26,552 nt of DNA from an uncultured Acidimicrobiia bacterium (GTDB lineage: Bacteria; Actinomycetota; Acidimicrobiia; Spongiisociales; UBA5794), in NCBI GenBank assembly GCA_913031525.1, contig CAJWGC010000003.1, forward strand, positions 1 through 26,552, in the 5' to 3' direction. Below are positions 19,999 to 26,552 of the stretch, piece after piece (the first letter of the stretch is position 1; every line of letters begins with the position of its first letter). The position numbers and the translations under genes are program-made. The notes beneath the pieces were generated by a model. It was not told the origin of the DNA. It did no database searches and saw only the letters and a list, made by a program, of their open reading frames with translations.

Positions 19999-20781
19999 GT
20001 GGCAAACGGAAACAGCAACGGACGACCGGGTTTGAAAATCCGTGTCGGAGAGGCGCTAGGCCACGTTCGAGAAAGCGAAGTGTGGTCAAGCATCTTCCGT
20101 CCTGGCTCTCCGTTTAGAGCAGGCTATTCCGACAGTCCCCGCAACCGGTCGTACGTCATCATGAACAATGTGCTTTACCACCTTCATCCAGTGAAAGTAA
20201 AGCGCCATGGGGTTCGCCTCTCCTACACGCTCTGTCTCGGTGGTTTGAGCTTCTTTCTGTTCATTCTCCTCACGATCACAGGTATCTTCCTCATGTTTTA
20301 CTACCGCCCCACTTCACCTGCTGCTTTCAACGACGTAGCCGCCCTGTCTACTGACATCGCCTTTGGTCAGATGACCAGAAACCTTCACCGTTGGGGCGCC
20401 CACCTGATGGTGCTGACCGTTTTTTTGCACATGTGTCGTGTCTTTTACCACGGTGCATACAAGCCTCCGCGTGAGTTCAACTGGGTCGTTGGCGTAATCT
20501 TGTTGCTGCTTACGTTGCTGCTGTCATTCACGGGATATCTACTGCCGTGGGATCAACTCGCCATTTGGGCTGTGACAGTGGGAACCAATATGGCGGCCTA
20601 TACACCAGTATTCGGGAGCCAAGTCTCTTTTGCATTGCTTGGTGACATCCAAGTAACCGCCAACACGTTATTACGCTGGTACGTACTTCACGTGTTGTTC
20701 TTACCCTTCATCATCGTCGTATTCATGGCAGTCCACTTCTGGCGGGTACGCAAGGACGGCGGAATCTCGGGTCCCCTGTAG
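19999..20781 (+). CDS. petB: Cytochrome b6-type subunit of the quinol:cytochrome c oxidoreductase
   Basis: Membrane cytochrome that holds two b haems and forms the quinol sites. The 260-residue length and four-helix core match cytochrome b6, the N-terminal half of mitochondrial cytochrome b. Haem ligands are His130 and His144 (NLHRWGAH...FLHMCRVF) and His231 and His246 (WYVLHVLFLPF...AVHFWRVRKDG). The spacings of 14 and 15 residues are of the b6 type. Cys79 in TLCLGG aligns with the cysteine that covalently holds the extra haem ci in b6f and in Bacillus menaquinol complexes. An N-terminal extension of ~55 hydrophilic residues precedes the amphipathic NNVLYHLHPV helix. The start is GTG 19999 after AGGAGG; spacing is short. 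Subunit IV follows after 7 bases. Confidence 0.94.
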   Translation: MANGNSNGRPGLKIRVGEALGHVRESEVWSSIFRPGSPFRAGYSDSPRNRSYVIMNNVLYHLHPVKVKRHGVRLSYTLCLGGLSFFLFILLTITGIFLMFYYRPTSPAAFNDVAALSTDIAFGQMTRNLHRWGAHLMVLTVFLHMCRVFYHGAYKPPREFNWVVGVILLLLTLLLSFTGYLLPWDQLAIWAVTVGTNMAAYTPVFGSQVSFALLGDIQVTANTLLRWYVLHVLFLPFIIVVFMAVHFWRVRKDGGISGPL

Positions 20782-20788
20782 GAGAACA

Positions 20789-21928
20789 ATGACCGAAATT
20801 CCAGAGGAAATTCTCCGGCGTAGCGCCGAGGCTCGCGCCAAGGCGACGGGTCGAGACGTTGCAGAGGTCTTGGCCGAAATGCGAGGAGACGACTCGCCCT
20901 CCTCAGCTAAGGAAGCTTCTATTGAGCAGCCAACGGCCACCGCAGCTGCACCCACGGCACCAGAAAAACCATTGCCGACAGAGGAAATTCCCGAAATTCC
21001 AGAAGAAATCCTCCGACGCGCCGCTGAAGCTCGTGCTGAAGCGACGGGCCAAGACGTCGAAGTAGTCTTAACAGAACTGCGTCAGGGTGCTCCACCGTCG
21101 ATATCACCTCCTCAGCCAGCAACGGCCGTCGCATCACAAATCCCCGTAGATCCGCCATCGTCAATCGTCCCCGAAGTCGCTCCAACAGCTTCCGGTTCTG
21201 CCGCAGCGGCCCCAGTCGAACAGAGACCGGATCTGGCTACCCTCGCCGAACAGACCGGAATCCCAGCACATTTGCTAGAGCGCTCATATAGAGCAAGAGC
21301 CAAAGCTGAGGGACGGGAAGAACCCGTTCCTGGAGAAGTAGACGGCCCAGTGTCAGCCCCAGCCGTTGCTGCGTCAGGCGCGGCAACGGGATCCGTGTCC
21401 ACCGCAGCTCCCGTTGCTGCAGTTCCCGAAGGAGTCCGAACTCAACGACTTCTAACCGTCGTCAAGGCCGGAGCTATCCAACAGGTAAAGAAGGAACCCA
21501 CCGACAAGGTCAACACTTGGCCCCATCTACTCGCCATCGAATTCGTTGCATTAATGGTTGTCACGGTTGCCCTGTTTGTATTCTCAGCGTTTGTCGATGC
21601 TCCGTTGCTCGAATTCGCCAACTTCAATGACCAACCCAATCCTTCTAAAGCACCCTGGTATTTCCTCGGGCTGCAAGAACTGCTGTCCTACTTTGACCCT
21701 CAGGTAGCTGGCGTGTTGATCCCTGGAATAGGGCTACTTGGTCTGGCGATCATCCCCTACATAGACCGAAACCCTTCAGTTAAACCATCTGACCGCAAAC
21801 TGGCGATCATGACTTTCTCATTTTTTGTAATGGCTTCCGGAATTCTGACGATTTTCGGTTCTTTCTTCCGGGGCCCCGGCTTCAACTTCGTCTTCCCTTG
21901 GGTAGACGGCATCTTCTTTGATTTCTGA
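20789..21928 (+). CDS. petD: Subunit IV (cytochrome b C-terminal half) with long repeat-bearing N-terminal extension
   Basis: Residues ~240-379 are a three-helix subunit IV that completes cytochrome b: NTWPHLLAIEF, then DQPNPSKAPWYFLGLQELLS and a final pair of helices. The usual PEWY of the Qo site reads APWY (288-291). Before it come ~235 residues of Pro/Ala/Glu-rich, probably disordered sequence with three copies of a helical motif at residues 3-33, 69-99 and 155-176; copies 1 and 2 are near-identical duplicates. Standard subunit IV is about 160 residues, so the extension more than doubles it. Subunit IV N-termini face the cytoplasm, so the motifs should too. AGGAGA overlaps the petB stop just before the ATG; the stop shares one base with the Rieske ATG (TGATG). 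The extension's function is unknown; a docking or tethering arm is a reasonable guess. Confidence 0.92.
   Translation: MTEIPEEILRRSAEARAKATGRDVAEVLAEMRGDDSPSSAKEASIEQPTATAAAPTAPEKPLPTEEIPEIPEEILRRAAEARAEATGQDVEVVLTELRQGAPPSISPPQPATAVASQIPVDPPSSIVPEVAPTASGSAAAAPVEQRPDLATLAEQTGIPAHLLERSYRARAKAEGREEPVPGEVDGPVSAPAVAASGAATGSVSTAAPVAAVPEGVRTQRLLTVVKAGAIQQVKKEPTDKVNTWPHLLAIEFVALMVVTVALFVFSAFVDAPLLEFANFNDQPNPSKAPWYFLGLQELLSYFDPQVAGVLIPGIGLLGLAIIPYIDRNPSVKPSDRKLAIMTFSFFVMASGILTIFGSFFRGPGFNFVFPWVDGIFFDF
20795..20887 (+). repeat. Helical motif copy 1 in subunit IV (residues 3-33)
   Basis: Codes for IPEEILRRSAEARAKATG followed by RDVAEVLAEMRG. It is a near-duplicate of copy 2 and related to copy 3 and to the N-terminus of the cytochrome c. 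Confidence 0.85.
20993..21085 (+). repeat. Helical motif copy 2 in subunit IV (residues 69-99)
   Basis: Codes for IPEEILRRAAEARAEATG followed by QDVEVVLTELRQ. It differs from copy 1 at only a handful of positions. It is preceded by a duplicated PEIPE junction, consistent with an internal duplication. Confidence 0.85.
21251..21316 (+). repeat. Helical motif copy 3 in subunit IV (residues 155-176)
   Basis: Codes for TGIPAHLLERSYRARAKAEG. It is diverged from copies 1 and 2 and lacks their second helix, but is closest to the copy in the divergently encoded cytochrome c, sharing the leading Gln-Thr-Gly-Ile-Pro. Confidence 0.75.
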
Positions 21929-22794
21929 TGGATGCGACTGCACTCTTCATCATCGGCGTAGTCATCGCTTCGCTTCTAGCGGCTGCGGCGGTGTTCTCTG
22001 TGGCTTTCCGTCGAGGACCGACAAGTCGCCCCGTCGCTACTTCTTCAACTGGCGTTCTGAACAAACGAACAGTCAAACGCGATCTCAAAGCGCGCGCTGA
22101 GCAAGAAAACGCAGAAAAAGACGCCGCGTCCGTTGCAGAGCTCGCCGAAGAAGAACTCGCAATTTCTAATGAAGAGAAAGAGCCAATTCCGGATCCACTG
22201 CTCGATCGTGAACAGGTAAGCGCTGAAGAATTCGACTCCGCACGCCGCAAGTTTTTCAATCGCGCCATCCTCGGACTCTTTGGCGGAGCATTCCTAGGAG
22301 GGCTCACGATCAGCTTTCTCGCATTCCTTTGGCCCAAACTCAGCGGAGGATTCGGTTCCGCAATCGTCGTAGGAAAGATCGAAGATTTACGTCGCGAAAT
22401 CGCTCAAGGAGATGGCAGCTTTGTCCCCAAATTCGCTGCGGCAGCCCAGAGCTGGATCGTTCCGTATACACCTACAAGTTCCGATACAACCTCTCAATTT
22501 GACGAACTTCCGGTAACTGCAGGCGGAACAAACGGAGAACTCGCTCTGATGGCTCTTTGGCAGCGCTGCGTGCACCTCGGATGCCGGGTTCCTTCCTGTG
22601 TGTCATCTCAAGGTTTTGAATGCCCTTGCCACGGGTCCAAATACAACCTTCATGGTGAATACGAAGATGGTCCTGCCCCTCGCAATTTGGATCGCTTTGC
22701 TGTGGAGCTAAACGACAGAGGAGAACTCGTAGTACTAACCGGGAATTGGGAAATAAAGAAGGCTTTGCAATTGTCACTTTCGGCTGGTTATTAA
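21928..22794 (+). CDS. Rieske iron-sulphur protein, 3' end replaced at a junction
   Basis: The 2Fe-2S subunit that takes electrons from quinol and passes them to cytochrome c. Cluster ligands are Cys214 and His216 (CVHLGC) and Cys232 and His235 (CPCHGS); Cys219 and Cys234 should form the stabilising disulphide. Helices lie at about residues 5-27 and 113-135, the second preceded by ARRKFFNRA, a twin-arginine-like signal. Between them is a ~85-residue charged cytoplasmic segment. Two helices fit N-out/C-out topology with the Rieske domain outside. The coding sequence is convincing to about residue 272 (ELVVLTG). The last ~15 residues are out-of-frame reading of an AT-rich TrkH gene, so the native C-terminus is lost. 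The start shares one base with the petD stop. Confidence 0.88.
   Translation: MDATALFIIGVVIASLLAAAAVFSVAFRRGPTSRPVATSSTGVLNKRTVKRDLKARAEQENAEKDAASVAELAEEELAISNEEKEPIPDPLLDREQVSAEEFDSARRKFFNRAILGLFGGAFLGGLTISFLAFLWPKLSGGFGSAIVVGKIEDLRREIAQGDGSFVPKFAAAAQSWIVPYTPTSSDTTSQFDELPVTAGGTNGELALMALWQRCVHLGCRVPSCVSSQGFECPCHGSKYNLHGEYEDGPAPRNLDRFAVELNDRGELVVLTGNWEIKKALQLSLSAGY
22741..22750. other. Junction between a GC-richer and an AT-rich genome segment
   Basis: Here the Rieske reading frame stops making sense and a TrkH frame begins mid-protein. Hand-counted 60-base lines give about 63% and 48% GC just before (21,961 and 22,441) and 35% at 23,341 and 25,261. Neither gene has its normal end at the boundary. 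This is either an assembly or amplification chimera or a real recombination point; no transposase or repeat is visible at the join. Confidence 0.8.
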
Positions 22795-24263
22795 TTGCAA
22801 TGGTAGGCGCATTGCCGTACTTTTTCTACCAAGACTTTCTTGGAAATGGAATAGACCAGCAAGTTTCAAGTTTCACCCGCTTTACGGATAGCTACTTTGA
22901 GTCAATGTCAGGTTTTTCAACCACTGGGGCAACAATTCTGACTGATATTGAACACTTACCACATGGAATTCTGTTTTGGAGAAGTTTCACACACTGGTTT
23001 GGTGGCATGGGTATTTTAGTCCTAGTTGTCGCAATTTTGCCCTTGCTTGGCGTCGGTGGTATGCAATTGTATCGGGCCGAAGCACCAGGGCCACAAAGCG
23101 ACCGGATGACTCCAAGAATCCAAGAAACAGCAAAAGTTTTATGGTGGGTTTATGTTCTATTCACTCTAGTAGAAGTAGCTTTTCTGTGGGTTGGAACAGT
23201 TTGGATCGTACCTGAAAACGTGCGTGAAACCTTTGGCGAAGGACTGTATAACGCTTTTTGTCACGCCTTTGGAACCATGGCTACTGGAGGCTTCTCGCCT
23301 AAGAACTCTAGCATTGGTCACTATAATAGCCTTTATATTGATATAATTATCATGGTTTTCATGTTCATTGCGGGAACTAATTTCTCCCACCACTATAAGG
23401 CACTCAAGGGTGACTTCCATAACTATCTAAAAGATGAGGAATTTCGATTTTACGCCTTTATGGTTGGATTGATAGTGGTGATTTTAGTGATTAATACCAC
23501 GTGGCAATCTGTTACTATAATTAACGATGTTACCTCCTCAGTGACCCAAAATCAAATTGTAAAAATAGGACGCGAGACCTATCCAGTGACCAATAAACAG
23601 GTCCAATACAAAGACCAAATTTATTTTGTTGACGAAAGCCTTGCACAAATTGTAATTGACGGCTCCGCTTATGATATTTACCACGCAACCCCTGTCTACA
23701 ATTCCATTGGCGAAGCATTACGCTTCGTAGGATTTCAGGTTTTAGCCATCGTTACCACAACGGGTTACGGAACTACAGATTTTGAACAGTGGCCATTTAT
23801 GTCGCAAGTAATATTAGTTTTCCTAATGTTTTTTGGTGGTTGTGCGGGATCAACTGGTGGTGGGATGAAACAAGTTCGGTTTTTACTTTTGATTAAACAT
23901 GGGTATCGTGAAATTAAGCATTTGATTCTGCCACATGCCGTCTTACCTATAAAGTTAAATGGCCAAGTTGTTCCTCCAGAAACTATAACTAATATTTTGG
24001 GCTTTTTCTTTATCGGTGTAGCGGTATTTACAGTAGCAACAGTTGCCCTAACAGGATTAGGACTAGACCTAATCAGTGCAAGCACTGCGGTTGCATCTGC
24101 ACTGATGAACATCGGCCCAGGGTTAGGAAGTGTTGGACCAATGAACAATTATGCACATATTCAGCCAATCGGCAAATGGGTTTTGTGTTTATGCATGCTT
24201 TTAGGCCGCTTAGAACTATACACCGTACTAATACTGTTTACACCACAGCTTTGGAAGAAGTGA
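22746..24263 (+). CDS. trkH: TrkH-family potassium transporter, 5'-truncated, with an extra loop
   Basis: Membrane subunit of a Trk-type K+ uptake system. The frame begins at LGNKEGFAIVTFGW, which corresponds to about residue 66 of E. coli TrkH, so the first two helices and the true start are missing; the TTG at 22746 is only the first possible codon after the junction. The four pore segments are intact: STTGAT (Gly61), MATGGFSP (Gly181), TTTGYGTTD (Gly340) and NIGPGLGSVGP (Gly457), as are LGVGGMQLYRAE and FIGGCAGSTGGG-like MFFGGCAGSTGGG. Residues ~255-318 form an insertion absent from E. coli TrkH, placed in an extracytoplasmic loop. The HtrA gene starts inside its stop codon (TGATG), so the two were an operon in the source genome. 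A TrkA partner is not in view. Confidence 0.9.
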   Translation: MGNKEGFAIVTFGWLLIAMVGALPYFFYQDFLGNGIDQQVSSFTRFTDSYFESMSGFSTTGATILTDIEHLPHGILFWRSFTHWFGGMGILVLVVAILPLLGVGGMQLYRAEAPGPQSDRMTPRIQETAKVLWWVYVLFTLVEVAFLWVGTVWIVPENVRETFGEGLYNAFCHAFGTMATGGFSPKNSSIGHYNSLYIDIIIMVFMFIAGTNFSHHYKALKGDFHNYLKDEEFRFYAFMVGLIVVILVINTTWQSVTIINDVTSSVTQNQIVKIGRETYPVTNKQVQYKDQIYFVDESLAQIVIDGSAYDIYHATPVYNSIGEALRFVGFQVLAIVTTTGYGTTDFEQWPFMSQVILVFLMFFGGCAGSTGGGMKQVRFLLLIKHGYREIKHLILPHAVLPIKLNGQVVPPETITNILGFFFIGVAVFTVATVALTGLGLDLISASTAVASALMNIGPGLGSVGPMNNYAHIQPIGKWVLCLCMLLGRLELYTVLILFTPQLWKK

Positions 24264-25657
24264 TGCTTCATCGATTTCGACATACTATTTACACATTTCC
24301 TTTATTTCTCTTTTTGACAGTTGTGTGTATAGGAAAAAACGCTAATTTACAGCAGGAATTATCAGATTCCCGTAAAAATGCTATTGTTAAAGCCATCGAA
24401 TATGCAAGTCCCGCTGTCGTCAATATTAGCACAACGCAAATTCAAGAGTATACAGTTAACCCATTTTTTCAAGATCTCTGGTCGCCATTCTTTGACATGC
24501 CATTCCAAATACCTCAAAAACGGGAACTTCATGGATTAGGTTCCGGGATTATCATTAATAAAGATGGATATATTCTTACGAACCAACATGTAATCAAAGG
24601 TGCTGATTTTGTTGAAGTTATTCTGTTTGACGGGCAGGAATTCGAAGCTCAGGTTGTGGGATTAGACCAATCATCGGACCTTGCCGTTCTGAAGATTGCA
24701 CCTTCTTCTCAACTACTCGAAATTCAATTCGGACATTCAAATGATTTGATGATTGGCGAATGGGCCATTGCCATAGGACATCCGTTTGCATCTGCTGTAG
24801 GCAACCCTAAACCAACAGTCACTATCGGTGTTGTTAGTGCCAAAAACCGAACTTTAAAAACAGAAAATAGGCTTTATCGTCATCTGATTCAGACAGACGC
24901 TTCGATCAATCCCGGTAATAGCGGAGGTGCACTAGTTAACCTTCATGGTCAACTAATTGGGGTCAATACAGCAATTTATTCCACAAGTGGAGGATCTCAG
25001 GGCATTGGCTTCGCAATTCCCGCAGATATTGCCAAAAAAGTTGTTACGAGGATTATTGACGATGGTGCAATTATTCCGCCAGCAATTGGGTTGGGTGTAC
25101 AAAATTTAACGCAGGACCTAGCCGAAGCAGTGGATTTCTCAGAAACAACTGGAGTTCTTGTATCACAAGTGAAGGATGGAAGCGTCGCTGCTCTATCTGG
25201 AATTAAACGTGGTGATGTTATCACAAGAATAAATAATCAAACAATAATGGATCAAGACGAATACCGTGCGATTACTCGGTTAATTAGTAAAAATGAAGAG
25301 ATCACTTTCCAGATATTTCGAGCTGGTATTCAACAACAAATCAAAATTACAATTAAAGAAATGCAACGCAACTATGAAATCGATGGTTGGGAATTAAAGG
25401 TTAGACAGCAACATAAGAACGAATTGAATCATTACGGCCATCGTGGTGTAATTGTGTCTAAAATTAATAAAGGCAGTGAACTTGCGAGGAAAGGACTGCA
25501 AAAAGGAGATTTGATTTATAAGATCGGGAATATCGAAATCGATTCACTAGAAGATTTTAAACAGATTGTTGTCCGATTGCGCCGTAATCAGAGGTTCTCA
25601 CTTTTTTTTGAGCGAGATCGTGAGGAATGGGCTATTCGCAACCTTTTCGTTCGGTAA
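24263..25657 (+). CDS. HtrA/DegP-type periplasmic serine protease
   Basis: Trypsin-like protease with PDZ domains for quality control outside the cytoplasm. I start it at ATG 24263, overlapping the trkH stop (TGATG), giving 464 residues; a longer frame from 24176 merely reads into trkH. The N-terminus MLHRFRHTIYTFPLFLFLTV is a signal peptide or anchor. The triad is His109 (LTNQHVIKGAD), Asp139 (QSSDLAVLKI) and Ser220 (NPGNSGGALVN). Two PDZ domains follow at about 275-365 (GVLVSQVKDGSVAALSGIKR) and 375-455 (GVIVSKINKGSELARKGLQK). All key residues are present. The order and length are standard for DegP/DegQ/HtrA. Codon use is AT-rich, like trkH and unlike the left part of the window. Confidence 0.93.
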   Translation: MLHRFRHTIYTFPLFLFLTVVCIGKNANLQQELSDSRKNAIVKAIEYASPAVVNISTTQIQEYTVNPFFQDLWSPFFDMPFQIPQKRELHGLGSGIIINKDGYILTNQHVIKGADFVEVILFDGQEFEAQVVGLDQSSDLAVLKIAPSSQLLEIQFGHSNDLMIGEWAIAIGHPFASAVGNPKPTVTIGVVSAKNRTLKTENRLYRHLIQTDASINPGNSGGALVNLHGQLIGVNTAIYSTSGGSQGIGFAIPADIAKKVVTRIIDDGAIIPPAIGLGVQNLTQDLAEAVDFSETTGVLVSQVKDGSVAALSGIKRGDVITRINNQTIMDQDEYRAITRLISKNEEITFQIFRAGIQQQIKITIKEMQRNYEIDGWELKVRQQHKNELNHYGHRGVIVSKINKGSELARKGLQKGDLIYKIGNIEIDSLEDFKQIVVRLRRNQRFSLFFERDREEWAIRNLFVR

Positions 25658-25713
25658 ACAATCAATTTATGTCATTGATGAAATCCACAGCAGGAAAGTG
25701 AGTAGACATTGAA

Positions 25714-26463
25714 ATGGGAAAAAAGGGTATTGAAGAAGGACCACGCGTCTTAAAAAGAAACCGAGTTCCATTGATAATCGGCGGCATCGTTTCAACAGTT
25801 ATCTTAATCTCCATCGTGATATTAATGCAGTCAGATGAAGACAACACTGAAATAGTCAACATGGACAGCCAAGAATTCAAAGATTTACGTGAACAAGCAC
25901 GAATCGACCACAGTGGTAAAAAGTATGAACAGGCTATCCTAAAACTAAAAGGGGCTTTGAAAATGCGACCTCAAAATTCAGAGGTCTGGAATGACTTAGG
26001 GGCAACCTACTATGCACTGGGATTAGAATTCGCAGGTAGTACTTGGCCATCTTGGGAACGAGATTTAACAGCTAATACAATTTCTGAAGGACATCTGGAG
26101 CTTGAAACCGCGTTGCGTGAAGTTGAATCTGGATATTTAGCTTTTATCTGCCCTCATGGAATGGCTGCACAAATTGCACAAAAAGCAAAACAAAAAGGAG
26201 CATATGTCTCCAATAAGCATTGGTCCAGTACGAGCAAAAAAGTTAATATTATTGTTGGAAGGACAAAAGAGTTTTTTTTGAAAGCACGTGATTCATGGAC
26301 GGCCCCTAAGATGGACCCCAATAAACGGGAAATGAAACAGTGCGCTTTGATGAGCAGAAAAATTTGTGAATGTCCGTTCGTACTAAAAACAGAATCACTG
26401 TGTGAAGATACTAAGACACGTGTCGTAATTATTCCAAGTCATGATGTAGGAGCCCATGGGTGA
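25714..26463 (+). CDS. Membrane-anchored TPR protein, C-terminal end doubtful
   Basis: The first ~40 residues have a basic cytoplasmic start and one helix (VPLIIGGIVSTVILISIVILM, 18-38). Residues ~52-107 form TPR-like helices (SGKKYEQAILKLKGALKMRPQNSEVWNDLGATYYALGL is spread over 67-104). Residues ~125-185 are an unassigned alpha/beta-looking segment, and FFLKARDSWTAPKMDPNKRE (187-206) looks like the start of another TPR. After about residue 210 the sequence no longer resembles TPR and has several Cys, and the GC content rises again near the end. I suspect either a frameshift or a second junction between about 26,330 and 26,450. It begins 57 bases after the HtrA gene and shares its composition. 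Function is unknown; a scaffold or assembly role is typical of such proteins. Confidence 0.65.
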   Translation: MGKKGIEEGPRVLKRNRVPLIIGGIVSTVILISIVILMQSDEDNTEIVNMDSQEFKDLREQARIDHSGKKYEQAILKLKGALKMRPQNSEVWNDLGATYYALGLEFAGSTWPSWERDLTANTISEGHLELETALREVESGYLAFICPHGMAAQIAQKAKQKGAYVSNKHWSSTSKKVNIIVGRTKEFFLKARDSWTAPKMDPNKREMKQCALMSRKICECPFVLKTESLCEDTKTRVVIIPSHDVGAHG

Positions 26464-26550
26464 GTAGGCGCAGCTGTCATCAGAAACGTAATCCAGTTCA
26501 CCAGCGGGGTTGGTGCAATCAGGAGTGTAGTGCCAATAGAAACGAGTGAC
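26395..26550 (-). CDS. Possible partial minus-strand coding region at the right edge
   Basis: Reading the minus strand from the window edge gives 51 codons ending in TGA at 26395, beginning VTRFYWHYTPDCTNPAGELD and rich in Tyr, Trp, Cys and Asp, like part of a secreted domain. The final ~90 bases are about 52% GC by hand count, higher than the TPR gene. The last codons run into the AT-rich sequence and may not be native. No start is visible within the window. This is weak evidence: the region is short and could be chance. Confidence 0.25.
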   Translation of the reverse strand, partial: VTRFYWHYTPDCTNPAGELDYVSDDSCAYSPMGSYIMTWNNYDTCLSIFTQ

Positions 26551-26552
26551 GG

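Noticed and set aside
20789..21400. Lipoyl or true E3-binding domain in the subunit IV extension
   Set aside because: The Ala/Pro linkers resemble those of acyltransferases, but there is no lipoyl lysine motif, and the helical copies do not match the E3-binding signature well enough.
22700..22800. Insertion sequence or integron at the composition change
   Set aside because: I see no transposase, terminal inverted repeats, target duplication or attachment site near the join.
24176..24262. HtrA start 29 codons upstream
   Set aside because: It reads through the end of trkH and would bury the signal peptide; ATG 24263 overlaps the trkH stop as expected.

Overview
The first 22.7 kb look like one stretch of a mid-GC bacterial genome, probably an actinobacterium of the Acidimicrobiia type. 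I infer this from the complex I sequences, the ~1600-residue NAD-glutamate dehydrogenase, frequent GTG/TTG starts and the respiratory gene mix; I could not run a database search. The last ~3.7 kb (about 22,746 to 26,440) have a clearly different, AT-rich composition and look like DNA from another organism, joined inside two broken genes.

Layout: the minus strand carries one co-directional run from 18,715 down to the left edge. It reads: a CcoN-like/CcoO fusion, a membrane-anchored monohaem cytochrome c, a possible 48-residue ORF, a geranylgeranyl-reductase-family flavoprotein, the large NAD-glutamate dehydrogenase, and then nuoA-B-C-D-E-F-G-H-I-J (nuoJ runs off the window). Most nuo junctions overlap as ATGA or TGATG, so they are probably translationally coupled. 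Divergently, from 18,860 on the plus strand, comes a quinol:cytochrome c oxidoreductase cluster: an unrecognised 4-helix membrane protein, a 2[4Fe-4S] ferredoxin, a cytochrome b6-type subunit, a subunit IV with a long N-terminal extension, and a Rieske protein whose 3' end is lost at the junction.

How the genes fit together: glutamate dehydrogenase makes NADH, complex I oxidises it and reduces (mena)quinone, and the b6/IV/Rieske complex oxidises the quinol. The flavoprotein may modify isoprenoid chains such as the menaquinone tail. No cytochrome c1, cytochrome f or QcrC gene is present; the two membrane-anchored c-type cytochromes encoded divergently are the obvious candidate electron acceptors.

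The most unusual element is the 654-residue CcoN-like/CcoO fusion. It aligns along its length with the catalytic subunit of cbb3 oxidase, yet every histidine that binds haem b, haem b3 or CuB, and the active-site tyrosine, is replaced, while the fused CcoO haem c site is intact. It cannot be a normal oxygen reductase. A second link between the divergent operons is a short helical motif (IPxxLLxRxxxARAxAxG-like) present three times in the extension of subunit IV and once at the N-terminus of the cytochrome c, in both cases predicted on the cytoplasmic side. Together with the ferredoxin and a conserved haem-ci cysteine in cytochrome b, this suggests an undescribed bc-type supercomplex with a redox-silent CcoN scaffold.

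Right end: the AT-rich segment holds a TrkH potassium-transporter gene lacking its first ~65 codons, an HtrA/DegP-type protease and a TPR membrane protein. The final ~100 bases return to higher GC and may be a further junction. I saw no tRNA, rRNA, CRISPR array or insertion sequence, though I could not scan for them systematically. No gene-free stretch exceeds 300 bases.
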